Assembly (NCBI GenBank): GCA_002482865.1
Contig: DLGU01000203.1
Span: 1 to 7,549 of the forward strand
DNA from: Porphyrobacter sp. UBA7686
Lineage (GTDB): Bacteria; Pseudomonadota; Alphaproteobacteria; Sphingomonadales; Sphingomonadaceae
DNA: 7,549 nt
Direction of reading: 5' to 3'
A program made the translations under genes and the position numbers. Shown piece by piece: positions 1 through 6,409 of this stretch. Within the stretch, counting starts at the first letter, position 1. Every line of letters begins with the position of its first letter. The notes under the pieces were generated by a model. The model was not told the origin of the DNA. It made no database searches and worked only from the letters and a program-made list of their open reading frames with translations.

Positions 1-678
1 CACCAGATCGGCGACGTAGGTGAAGTCGCGGTACATCTCGCCATCATTGTAGATGTCGATCGGCGTGCCTTCGAGAATTCCGCGGGTGAACTTGAACAGC
101 GCCATGTCGGGCCGTCCCCACGGGCCATAGACCGTGAAGAATCGGAACATTGTGGTCGGCAGGGTCCACAGATGGGCATAGGAATGCGCCATCGCCTCGT
201 TCGCCTTCTTGGTCGCGGCGTAGAGGGTGAGGGGGGTGTCGCACTTCTGGTCTTCACCGAAGGGCATCTCGGTATTCGCGCCATAGACCGATGAGGTGGA
301 GGCCATCAGCAGATGATCCACGCCCAGCTCGCGCGCGCATTCCATCACATTGAAGGTGCCGATGAGGTTCGCGTCGATATAGGCGCGCGGTTTCTCGAGC
401 GAATACCGCACCCCCGCCTGCGCGGCGAGGTGCACGATCACATCGGGCTTTTCCGCCAGAGCGAGCGCGTGAAGCGTCTCGAAATCCTCCAGCATCCCCT
501 CAAGGCAGGAGAAATGCGGGTGTTGCAGCAGCATCTGGTGCCGCCGCTGCTTGATCCGCACGTCATAATAATCGGTCATCCCGTCGAAGCCGACCACGCG
601 GAAGCCTTCCTCCAGCAGCAATTGCGAGAGGTGGAAGCCGATGAACCCGGCTGAGCCAGTGACAAGAACGGTGCGCAT
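1..678 (-). CDS. UDP-glucuronate 4-epimerase-like NAD-dependent sugar epimerase (3' end outside window)
   Basis: This extended short-chain dehydrogenase would interconvert UDP-glucuronate and UDP-galacturonate in the cytoplasm, supplying a uronic acid for capsule, lipopolysaccharide or exopolysaccharide. The first 226 residues are present, and relatives are roughly 330-340 long, so about the last third lies beyond the left edge. Visible features are the Rossmann dinucleotide motif GSAGFIG (residues 8-14), [11 protein letters not shown] (83-93), the STSSVYG serine/threonine region (127-133), and the catalytic Y153-AAT-K157. The stretch [16 protein letters not shown] (178-193) is what I recall as typical of glucuronate epimerases rather than GalE, and YRDFTYV (216-222) fits too. 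The start is supported by AAGGAG at 686-691, 7 bases upstream of ATG. It lies 25 bp behind fabI on the same strand and is probably cotranscribed. Family is confident; the exact sugar substrate is inferred. Confidence 0.9.
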   Translation of the reverse strand, partial: MRTVLVTGSAGFIGFHLSQLLLEEGFRVVGFDGMTDYYDVRIKQRRHQMLLQHPHFSCLEGMLEDFETLHALALAEKPDVIVHLAAQAGVRYSLEKPRAYIDANLIGTFNVMECARELGVDHLLMASTSSVYGANTEMPFGEDQKCDTPLTLYAATKKANEAMAHSYAHLWTLPTTMFRFFTVYGPWGRPDMALFKFTRGILEGTPIDIYNDGEMYRDFTYVADLV

Positions 679-685
679 GGGGGCG

Positions 686-691
686 CTCCTT
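686..691 (-). promoter_or_regulatory. Ribosome binding site of the epimerase gene
   Basis: On the minus strand this reads AAGGAG, followed by 7 bases and then ATG at 678-676. It sits in the 25-bp gap after the fabI stop codon. It fixes the epimerase start and suggests the gene is translated from a message that continues through fabI, since the gap leaves no room for a separate complete promoter. Confidence 0.75.
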
Positions 692-703
692 AAGGCGCCT
701 GTC

Positions 704-1525
704 TTAAGAAAGCGCGATATCCGGCGCGTCTTCCTGCTTCATGCCGACCACGTGGTAGCCTGCATCGACGTGATGCGTCTCTCCCGTGACGCCCGAGGAC
801 AGGTCGGACAGCAGATACAGCCCCGCCCCGCCGACATCGTCGATGGTGACATTGCGGCGCAGCGGCGCGTTCAACTCGTTCCACTTGAGGATGTAGCGGA
901 AATCGCCGATCCCGCTGGCGGCGAGGGTCTTGATCGGCCCGGCGCTGATCGCGTTAACGCGGATGTTCCTCGGGCCGAGATCATTCGCGAGATACTTCAC
1001 GCTCGTCTCTAGCGCCGCCTTGGCGACGCCCATGACGTTATAATGCGGCACGACCTTTTCCGCGCCGTAATAGCTCAGCGTCAGGATCGCCCCGCCAGTT
1101 TCCGGCATCATCGCGGCGGCGCGCTGGGTAATTGCCACCAGCGAATAGGCCGAGATGTTCATCGTCATCAGGAAATTGTCGAGACTGGTGTCGACATAAT
1201 GCCCGCGCAGCTCGTTCTTGTCCGAATAACCGATCGCGTGGACCACGAAGTCGAGGCTGTCCCAGCGCTCTTTCAGGGTTGCGAAGGCAGCGTCCAATGA
1301 CTCCATCTTCGACACGTCGCATTCGAAGGTGAAATCGCTGCCCAGTTCGGCGGCGAGGGGTTTGACCCGCTTGGCCAGCGCGTCGCCCTGATAGGAGAAC
1401 GCCAATTCCGCGCCATGCTCGGCCAGCTTCTTGGCAATGCCCCACGCCAGCGACTTGTCATTGGCCAGCCCCATGATCAGCCCGCGTTTGCCCGCCATCA
1501 GCCCGGATCCAGCGTTACCATTCAT
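704..1525 (-). CDS. fabI: Enoyl-[acyl-carrier-protein] reductase (NADH), FabI
   Basis: FabI catalyses the last, NADH-dependent step of each type II fatty-acid elongation cycle, reducing trans-2-enoyl-ACP to acyl-ACP in the cytoplasm. The protein is 273 residues. The nucleotide-binding segment [13 protein letters not shown] is at 19-31 and HAIGY at 96-100. The catalytic site reads [20 protein letters not shown] (150-169), with Y152, Y162 and K169 in the FabI spacing Tyr-x6-Lys. M165 and F209 align by eye with E. coli M159 and F203, and G99 with G93, the residues lining the triclosan pocket, so the enzyme looks like the inhibitor-sensitive type (inference). ATG at 1525 is preferred over the internal Met10 because AGAGGAG precedes it at good spacing. 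Its ATG overlaps the TGA of the upstream yihY-like gene (ATGA), suggesting translational coupling. Confidence 0.97.
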   Translation of the reverse strand: MNGNAGSGLMAGKRGLIMGLANDKSLAWGIAKKLAEHGAELAFSYQGDALAKRVKPLAAELGSDFTFECDVSKMESLDAAFATLKERWDSLDFVVHAIGYSDKNELRGHYVDTSLDNFLMTMNISAYSLVAITQRAAAMMPETGGAILTLSYYGAEKVVPHYNVMGVAKAALETSVKYLANDLGPRNIRVNAISAGPIKTLAASGIGDFRYILKWNELNAPLRRNVTIDDVGGAGLYLLSDLSSGVTGETHHVDAGYHVVGMKQEDAPDIALS

Positions 1526-2517
1526 CCTGTTGTCTCCTCTGCGGGCCTGCCCGCCAGCTTTTCAGGCTCGGCCAGCGCCGCGTTCAATTGCGCTCCGATA
1601 ACGAGGCCAAGGCCGACGAGCCAGAAAAAGAACAGCGTCACCATCGTGCCGGCCAGGCTTCCATAGGTGACATCATAGCTGAAAACATTGCGCAGCACGA
1701 CCGGCAGCGCCGCAGTGACCGAAACCCACCACGCCGTCGTGAACAGCGCGCCGGGCCATTTCGGGAAGGCTTTGCCGCGATAGGAGCGGGGGGTCAGGGT
1801 CACAAACAACACCCACAGCGACCCGCCGAGGCCCAGCGCGGGGACGATCCGCGAATAGCGCAGCCAAGCGATCAGCTCGCCCAGCTGCGGCAGGCGCGCT
1901 TCAATCACCTGCTGGGCCGCGCCGATCACCACCTGCGAAAACAGCGAGATCATCAACAGCACCACCGCGCCCAGGATCAGCCCTGCCGACAGCAGGCGAT
2001 ACCGCCAAAACGCCAGCCGCGCCTTGGTGCCATAGGCGCGGCGCAGGATGTCGCGGATCGTCTCGATCAGGCTCGTTACCGTCCACAGCGCGACCAATGC
2101 GCCGAGGCCCAGCAGCCAGCCCGATCGCGCGTTCATCACGGTTTCGGCAACCGGGGCGATGACCTCGGCAACGGTGGGCGGCAGGGCGAGGCCGATGGCC
2201 GCGATCATGCCCTGCGCGCTCTCGCGCCCGCCGATCAATTCAAACAGTGCCGCGCCAAGCACAAAGAACGGGAAGATCGCCACCATCGACAGATAGGCAA
2301 GATTACCGGCGTGGATGAAGCCTTCGTTATAGGTGCCTGCGAGCACGCGGCCTGCCACCTCAAACACGCGGCTGCCCGGCCCGAGCACCTGTTTGAGGCG
2401 CGCCATGATCCCGCTGCGGGGTTCGCGTTCGCCATGGCGCGCACGCTGCTTGCGCGCTTCGGGGGATAGCGAGCGGACTTCACGTTCTTGAGGCTGCGCG
2501 CGGCTGTCTGCGCTCAT
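1522..2517 (-). CDS. YihY/virulence factor BrkB family inner-membrane protein
   Basis: This is a 331-residue polytopic membrane protein. Residues 1-50 are charged and hydrophilic, and about six hydrophobic segments follow, at roughly 72-95, 134-153, 174-200, 225-243, 259-278 and 286-313. The C-terminal stretch YGSLAGTMVTLFFFWLVGLG (285-304), continuing to IGAQLNAAL, is the family hallmark I recognise (PF03631). The molecular function of this family is not settled. Old 'ribonuclease BN' labels are misannotations, and some members have been discussed as transporters or in serum resistance. ATG at 2517 has AAGGAG (2524-2529) 6 bases upstream. The gene lies 23 bp after the DnaJ-like gene and overlaps fabI by 4 bp, so it is the middle gene of the operon. 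A role in envelope or lipid homeostasis beside fabI is speculative. Confidence 0.92.
   Translation of the reverse strand: MSADSRAQPQEREVRSLSPEARKQRARHGEREPRSGIMARLKQVLGPGSRVFEVAGRVLAGTYNEGFIHAGNLAYLSMVAIFPFFVLGAALFELIGGRESAQGMIAAIGLALPPTVAEVIAPVAETVMNARSGWLLGLGALVALWTVTSLIETIRDILRRAYGTKARLAFWRYRLLSAGLILGAVVLLMISLFSQVVIGAAQQVIEARLPQLGELIAWLRYSRIVPALGLGGSLWVLFVTLTPRSYRGKAFPKWPGALFTTAWWVSVTAALPVVLRNVFSYDVTYGSLAGTMVTLFFFWLVGLGLVIGAQLNAALAEPEKLAGRPAEETTG
1533..1539 (-). promoter_or_regulatory. Ribosome binding site of fabI inside the yihY-like coding sequence
   Basis: Minus-strand AGAGGAG lies 7 bases before the fabI ATG. It falls within the last codons of the upstream membrane-protein gene, where it also encodes residues of the terminal AEETTG. 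Together with the ATGA overlap it implies that ribosomes finishing the upstream gene help start fabI. Confidence 0.75.
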
Positions 2518-2523
2518 ATCGGG

Positions 2524-2529
2524 CTCCTT
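2524..2529 (-). promoter_or_regulatory. Ribosome binding site of the yihY-like gene
   Basis: Minus-strand AAGGAG lies 6 bases before ATG 2517-2515. It is in the 23-bp gap between the DnaJ-like stop (TAG, 2543-2541) and this start, and it decides the start codon. Confidence 0.7.
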
Positions 2530-2540
2530 GCGCGCCCGGC

Positions 2541-3521
2541 CTACAGGCCGAACTTCTCGCGCGGGCGGGCCGTGTCTACCCAGCCTTCAAGCCGTTGTTC
2601 CAGTGCCGCAAGATCGGCGGGCAACTGGATCTCGATCGTCACCAGCTGATCGCCACGTTCGGGCTTGCCGTCGACTGTCTTGCCGTTCTTCCGCGTCCAG
2701 CCCTTGCCGGCCAGCCGCAGCACGGTGCCGGACGAAGAGCCCGGCTTGACCGTCAGCATCACCGCGCCATCGACGGTGGGACATTTGACCTTGGCCCCGC
2801 GCACCGCTTCATCGAGGGTGATCGGCAGGTCCATGCGGATATTGTCGCCTTCCCGCCGGAAAAACGGGTGGCTGCCGACTTCGACCATCACGATCCCGTC
2901 GCCATGGCCGCCGGTGCCGGGCTGGCCCTTGTCCTTGAGGCGCATCATCGTGCCGTCTTCGACGCCAGCGGGCAGTTTCAGGTTGATCGCCTTGCCATCG
3001 GCCAGCGTGATGCGCTGCTCGCGTCCGGCGGCGGCTTCGACGAACGGCACGGCGAGCCGGTAATGGATGTCCGCGCCCCGTTTGGGCGGGGGTGGCGGAG
3101 GCTGACGCCCGAAGCCGCGCTTAGGCGGAGGCTGCTGCTGGCGAGCGCGTCCGCCAAACAGGCCTTCAAACAGATCGCCGAGATCGACTTCATCCGCGCC
3201 GAAGCCCGCAAAGTCGGCCGCGCCCGGGCCACCGGCGCCATAGGTGCCGCCCCGGCCATAGCCCGGTCGCGCGCCCATTCCGGCAAAGGGATTGGCGGGG
3301 TTGCCCTCGCCATCGATCTCGCCTCGGTCATATTGCGCGCGCTTCGCCTTGTCCGACAGCAGATCATAAGCGCGGGTGGCATCGGAAAACTTCTCCGATG
3401 CCTGGGGATTGTCCTTGTTACGATCCGGGTGCAACTCCTTGGCGAGCTTGCGATAGGCGCTCTTGATGTCCGCCTCGGACGCCGTGCGGGCAATGCCAAG
3501 AGTGCTGTAGGGGTCGCGCAT
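2541..3521 (-). CDS. Class II DnaJ/CbpA-like J-domain co-chaperone
   Basis: This 326-residue Hsp40 would stimulate the ATPase of DnaK and deliver substrates to it. The J domain spans residues 3-67, with the essential HPD at 31-33 and the helix IV signature KRAQYDRG (60-67). A Gly/Phe- and Pro-rich linker follows (about 72-150), including GLFGGR (120-125), PPP (131-133) and six prolines in a row (141-146). The C-terminal substrate-binding domain occupies about 150-315 (DIHYRLAVPFVEAAAG; LKLPAGVEDG; GDGIVMVEVGSHPFFRREGDN). There are no CxxCxGxG zinc-finger repeats, so it is a type II protein rather than canonical DnaJ, which usually sits with dnaK. No Shine-Dalgarno is visible before ATG 3521, though a weak -10-like GCTAAT lies just upstream, so the message may be leaderless. 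It is probably the first gene of the minus-strand operon. Confidence 0.93.
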   Translation of the reverse strand: MRDPYSTLGIARTASEADIKSAYRKLAKELHPDRNKDNPQASEKFSDATRAYDLLSDKAKRAQYDRGEIDGEGNPANPFAGMGARPGYGRGGTYGAGGPGAADFAGFGADEVDLGDLFEGLFGGRARQQQPPPKRGFGRQPPPPPPKRGADIHYRLAVPFVEAAAGREQRITLADGKAINLKLPAGVEDGTMMRLKDKGQPGTGGHGDGIVMVEVGSHPFFRREGDNIRMDLPITLDEAVRGAKVKCPTVDGAVMLTVKPGSSSGTVLRLAGKGWTRKNGKTVDGKPERGDQLVTIEIQLPADLAALEQRLEGWVDTARPREKFGL

Positions 3522-3661
3522 GGCGTATTAGCTAGGTGAGACAGTCGCCGTGTGCAAGCTTGCGGGTGATGTCGGGGCAACGGGAAATTTACGATACGCG
3601 CCTTTTCCCGCTGCGCACGCGTAGCTATGTGCTGCCCCAGCCACCAAGGAACTCAGCGCTC
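3522..3661. promoter_or_regulatory. Divergent intergenic region, expected to hold promoters for the dnaJ-like operon and pdxH-phzF
   Basis: The only gap between these two divergent units is 140 bp, so both promoters are probably here, though I cannot place either firmly. Towards the DnaJ-like gene, minus-strand GCTAAT (3532-3527) ends five bases before the ATG, and TTGCAC (3557-3552) lies 19 bases further upstream, both weak matches. Towards pdxH, AAATTTACGAT (3585-3595) is the AT-richest patch and could contain a -10. A perfect 10-bp palindrome GCAAGCTTGC (3554-3563) lies in the middle and could be an operator or chance. Confidence 0.45.
3646..3651 (+). promoter_or_regulatory. pdxH: Ribosome binding site of pdxH
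   Basis: AAGGAA lies 10 bases before ATG 3662. It selects the MSDATP start over the in-frame upstream ATG at 3536, which would add 42 residues unlike PdxH and has no good Shine-Dalgarno. Confidence 0.6.
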
Positions 3662-4330
3662 ATGTCCGATGCAACCCCTCTCGACGATGCCCAGTTGGCG
3701 GATAGCGTTCTGCCTGCCGGCGGCGATCCCTTTGATCTGTTCGAGGAATGGTTTGCAGCCGCGCAAGTGGGCGAAATCAACGATCCCAATGCCATGGCAC
3801 TCGCCACCGCGACGGCGGATGCGGCACCGTCGGTGCGGATGGTGCTGCTGAAGGGCCACGGCAAGGACGAGAACCCGGAAGGCATGGGCGGTGGGGGCTT
3901 CACCTTCTTCACCAATGCCGAAAGCCGCAAAGGCCAGCACATCCGTGCTAATATGCAGGCCGCGCTGCTGTTCCATTGGAAAAGCCTGCGCCGCCAGATT
4001 CGCATTGAAGGCCCGCTGATCGAGGTCTCTCCGGCCCGCGCCGACGCCTATTTCCATTCGCGCCCCTACAAGAGCCAGGTCGGCAGTGCAGCAAGCGACC
4101 AGTCGCGTCCGTTGCCCGAGCGGCAGACCTATCTCGACCGGGTGCAGGAGCTGTGGGCCGCGCACGAAGCCGAAGGCAAGGTGCCGCGCCCGTCGCATTG
4201 GACAGGTTTCACCCTGAGTCCGCGCCGGATCGAATTCTGGATCGACCGCGACAACCGGCTTCATGACCGGCGCGAATTCATCCGCGATGCCGCTGATGCG
4301 CCGTGGTCCGACACACTGCTTTACCCCTGA
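3662..4330 (+). CDS. pdxH: Pyridoxamine/pyridoxine 5'-phosphate oxidase
   Basis: PdxH is an FMN-dependent cytoplasmic oxidase that converts pyridoxine or pyridoxamine 5'-phosphate to pyridoxal 5'-phosphate with O2. The protein has 222 residues, slightly longer than the usual 210-218. Visible are SVRMVLLKG (57-65, FMN/substrate binding), FFTNAESRKGQHI (82-94), RRQIRIEGPL (110-119), YFHSRPYKSQVGS (130-142), and the C-terminal dimerisation domain HWTGFTLSPRRIEFWIDR (179-196) with NRLHDR (198-203). R199 and H201 match the E. coli R197/H199 active-site pair. The extra length comes largely from a Gly-rich insertion after K64 (about residues 66-79), where E. coli has a much shorter turn. The next gene starts 11 bp after the stop codon, so the two are likely cotranscribed. 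Confidence 0.96.
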   Translation: MSDATPLDDAQLADSVLPAGGDPFDLFEEWFAAAQVGEINDPNAMALATATADAAPSVRMVLLKGHGKDENPEGMGGGGFTFFTNAESRKGQHIRANMQAALLFHWKSLRRQIRIEGPLIEVSPARADAYFHSRPYKSQVGSAASDQSRPLPERQTYLDRVQELWAAHEAEGKVPRPSHWTGFTLSPRRIEFWIDRDNRLHDRREFIRDAADAPWSDTLLYP

Positions 4331-4333
4331 GGA
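4328..4333 (+). promoter_or_regulatory. Ribosome binding site of the phzF-family gene, overlapping the pdxH stop codon
   Basis: TGAGGA contains the pdxH TGA stop and a GAGGA Shine-Dalgarno core, 8 bases before ATG 4342. It selects this start over an in-frame codon at 4303 inside pdxH, and suggests termination-coupled initiation. Confidence 0.7.
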
Positions 4334-4341
4334 TTGCCCTG

Positions 4342-5136
4342 ATGACGCAGAAAATCCCCTATTGGCACGTTGATGCCTTTGCCGCGCGGCCCTTTGGCGG
4401 GAACCAGGCGGCCGTGATGGTGCTCGATGCTTGGCTACCGGATGATGTGCTGGTGAAGATCGGGGGCGAGAATCTCTTCGCCGAGACTGCCTTTGTGGTG
4501 CGCGACGCCACGGGCGAGGCCGATTGGGAGCTGCGCTGGTGCACGCCCACCTATGAAATCGCTCTGTGCGGCCACGCGACGTTGGCGAGCGGGCACATCC
4601 TTCTGACGCGCGACGGCGGCGAGCGGGTTACGTTCCGCACGCGCAAATCGGGGATTCTGGAAGTCCGGCGTGACGGCGCAGGGTATGAATTGGCGCTGCC
4701 CGCGATTCCGACCGCGCCGCGCGCCTATCCTGAGGCCGTGGCGCTGCTCGGCGCAGAGCCGATCGAGGTGTGGCGCAACGACACCCGCTACAACATCTTC
4801 CTGTTCGAAGACGAAGCGGCGATCCGTGCACTCGATCCCGATATTCGCGGGCTCGGGGCTCTGGGCAACGACCAGTTCATTTGCACCGCGCCGGGAACAC
4901 GCACCGACATCGTCAGCCGCGTCTTCGTCCCCGGCGGCGGGGTCGACGAGGACAGCGTAACCGGCTCGGCCCATGCAGTGCTGACGCCCTATTGGGCCAA
5001 GCGGCTGGGGCGTGATAGCTTCACCGCCCATCAGGCCAGCACGCGCGGCGGCGATCTGACGCTGCGGCTTGACGGCGACAAGGCATGGCTCGGCGGGCCA
5101 TGTGTCACTGTGGTCGAGGGCACTTTCCATCTTTGA
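4342..5136 (+). CDS. PhzF family protein (putative isomerase/epimerase)
   Basis: The 264-residue protein has the diaminopimelate-epimerase-like double fold of the PhzF family. Visible are WHVDAFAARPFGGNQAAV (8-25), LFAETAFV (45-52) with E48 in the position of the PhzF catalytic glutamate, CTPTYEIALCGHAT (67-80), and the C-terminal DEDSVTGSAHAVLTPYWAKR (202-221). Named members isomerise trans-2,3-dihydro-3-hydroxyanthranilate in phenazine synthesis, but most chromosomal homologues have no known substrate. No other phenazine gene is in this window, so a phenazine role should not be assumed. The gene follows pdxH with its ribosome binding site over the pdxH stop, and no promoter is visible between them. 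PhzF proteins need no PLP, so the pairing is not explained by cofactor need. It ends 93 bp before the convergent hydrolase gene. Confidence 0.92.
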   Translation: MTQKIPYWHVDAFAARPFGGNQAAVMVLDAWLPDDVLVKIGGENLFAETAFVVRDATGEADWELRWCTPTYEIALCGHATLASGHILLTRDGGERVTFRTRKSGILEVRRDGAGYELALPAIPTAPRAYPEAVALLGAEPIEVWRNDTRYNIFLFEDEAAIRALDPDIRGLGALGNDQFICTAPGTRTDIVSRVFVPGGGVDEDSVTGSAHAVLTPYWAKRLGRDSFTAHQASTRGGDLTLRLDGDKAWLGGPCVTVVEGTFHL

Positions 5137-5152
5137 AAAGAAGCACTGTGAT

Positions 5153-5218
5153 CCCCCGCGCAGGCGGGGGTCTCAGGCTCAGGAGCGCTATGTCACGAGA
5201 CCCCCGCCTTCGCGGGAG
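5153..5218. repeat. REPIN-like element: two inverted copies of a GC-rich palindrome
   Basis: Arm one (5155-5174) and the reverse complement of arm two (5197-5216) agree at 19 of 20 bases, around a 22-base spacer. Each copy is itself a hairpin: CCCCCGC/GCGGGGG with loop GCAG (5153-5170), and CCCGC/GCGGG with loop CTTC (5203-5216). This is the structure of REP doublets (REPINs). It nearly fills the gap between the convergent phzF-like and hydrolase genes. It could fold as a bidirectional transcription stop or mRNA-stabilising hairpin, but no T-run follows either stem, so terminator function is only possible. I recall this palindrome as recurrent in sphingomonad genomes, which I could not check. 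Confidence 0.8.
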
Positions 5219-5229
5219 CGTACGAGGAA

Positions 5230-6375
5230 TTAGCGAGCGGGATACAGCTCCAGCACATCCGCCGCCTGCTGCAACATCGGCGGCCGCTCGGCGCTATCTG
5301 AATGGCCGAGCCGCACCAGCGTCACCCGCTGACTGGGCGAGACCAGCACATACTGGCCCATATGACCGATCAGCGAGAACAGGCTTTGCGGCGCGCGGTC
5401 GGGGAACAGCGGGTGTTCGCTCGCTGGTGTGCCGGGGATCGGACGGTTGAGCCAGGTCTGGAATCCGTAATGCGGGCTGCGGGGGGAGGGGGTGACCATC
5501 GCCTCGACCCAGCGTTGCGGCACCAATTGCTCGCCGCCGGGCGCGCGGCCTTTCAGACGCAGGAACTCGCCCAGCTTCGCCCAGTCGCGCGCAGTGGCGT
5601 GCATCAGGCTGCCGCCGATCAGCGTGCCAGACGCATCGAACTCGGGCACCATCGACGTCATGCCGAGCGGGCCGAACAATCGTTCCTGCAAATAACCCGC
5701 CACCGCCTTGCGCCGCGCATCGGGGGAGGCGCTGGCGGTCAGCGCCCGCGCGGCGATATCGGCGAGGATCACGCTGGTGTTCGAGGAATATTCGAACTGC
5801 TTGCCGGGCTCGGCTTCGAGCGGCTGCTCCTCTGCCCACTTCGCCATATTGTCGCGCCCGTCGAGGAACAGCATCCTGACCTCGCTCGATTCGTAGGGCG
5901 GATCGCCCGCTTCGGTGTGGCGCAGCCCGCTGCGCATCTGGAGCAACTGGCGCAAGGTGATCTCGGCGCGCGGATCGCCGGGGCGCTGCCATAACGGGAT
6001 GGGGGCGGGGGCATCGAGACTGAGCTTGCCGTCAGCGACCAGCATCCCGATCAGCACGCCGGTGACGGTCTTGGCCATCGACCAGCTGATGAAGCGCGTG
6101 TCCTTGTCATAGCCCGGGCCATAGCGTTCGGCAGCGAGCTTCCCGTTTGCCATCACCACCACGGCGCGGGTTTCGCCGAGGCCCGGCATCGTGAACAGAT
6201 CGTCGATCGAGCGGGCCAGCTGGTCCTTCGGTGCCCCTGAATCCGCGGTTACAGCGGCGAGCGCGGCATCGGACAGGGGGGCTTGTCCCGGCGGCGTCGA
6301 TCCGCAGGCGGCGAGCATCAGCAGGGCTGGCGCTAGCAGAGCCGCGCGATTATGGGCAGGCGATCCAAGGGTCAT
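5230..6375 (-). CDS. Lipoprotein serine hydrolase, beta-lactamase/esterase superfamily (class C-like)
   Basis: This is a 381-residue, probably periplasmic, lipid-anchored member of the PF00144 family (class C beta-lactamases, DD-peptidases, esterases, 6-aminohexanoate-dimer hydrolases). The N-terminus has a basic residue (R10), a hydrophobic core (11-23) and lipobox LAAC with C24 to be lipidated. The nucleophile motif SxxK is S99-M-A-K102 in FISWSMAKTVTGVLIG. Other features are LLQMRSGL (144-151), Y196-SSN (second motif), GPLGMTSM (235-242), and GHMGQYV (337-343) in place of the KTG box. ATG 6375 is preferred over an in-frame GTG at 6432 because it places the signal peptide at the N-terminus. 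The Shine-Dalgarno is weak. The substrate cannot be told; the YSSN and HMG motifs resemble esterase/amide hydrolase members more than true antibiotic beta-lactamases. It is divergent from a small membrane protein 34 bp away. Confidence 0.9.
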   Translation of the reverse strand: MTLGSPAHNRAALLAPALLMLAACGSTPPGQAPLSDAALAAVTADSGAPKDQLARSIDDLFTMPGLGETRAVVVMANGKLAAERYGPGYDKDTRFISWSMAKTVTGVLIGMLVADGKLSLDAPAPIPLWQRPGDPRAEITLRQLLQMRSGLRHTEAGDPPYESSEVRMLFLDGRDNMAKWAEEQPLEAEPGKQFEYSSNTSVILADIAARALTASASPDARRKAVAGYLQERLFGPLGMTSMVPEFDASGTLIGGSLMHATARDWAKLGEFLRLKGRAPGGEQLVPQRWVEAMVTPSPRSPHYGFQTWLNRPIPGTPASEHPLFPDRAPQSLFSLIGHMGQYVLVSPSQRVTLVRLGHSDSAERPPMLQQAADVLELYPAR

Positions 6376-6397
6376 GCGGCCCCAATTCCCGATGCGC

Positions 6398-6402
6398 GAA
6401 GG
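6398..6402 (+). promoter_or_regulatory. Ribosome binding site of the small membrane protein
   Basis: GAAGG lies 7 bases before ATG 6410. It supports this start over upstream in-frame ATGs at 6392 and 6191, which lack a Shine-Dalgarno; the 6191 start would run antisense through the hydrolase gene. Confidence 0.5.
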
Positions 6403-6409
6403 CTTGGCA

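Noticed and set aside
1522..2517. Ribonuclease BN annotation for the YihY/BrkB protein
   Set aside because: The six-TM protein has no nuclease motif. The RNase BN label for this family is a historical error; the true enzyme is a metallo-hydrolase (RNase Z-like).
2541..3521. Canonical DnaJ (class I)
   Set aside because: No CxxCxGxG zinc-finger repeats. The only cysteine I see is in KVKCPTV, so class II/CbpA-like fits.
3536..3661. 42-residue N-terminal extension of PdxH from ATG 3536
   Set aside because: The extension has no PdxH similarity and no Shine-Dalgarno, and would consume the whole divergent promoter region. AAGGAA supports the start at 3662.
5172..5183. Tandem CTCAGG CTCAGG in the REPIN spacer
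   Set aside because: Two copies of six bases are too short to support a repeat call.
641..6000. Long open frames antisense to real genes: 1588-2469 (+), 2595-3539 (+), 641-1012 (+), 5302-5994 (+), 3653-4264 (-), 4435-5130 (-)
   Set aside because: All are in the same phase, with codon position 1 opposite position 3 of the real gene. There stops arise only from TTA, CTA and TCA codons, which are rare in GC-rich genes. The translations are low in hydrophobic order and rich in Arg/His/Gln, with no recognisable domain.
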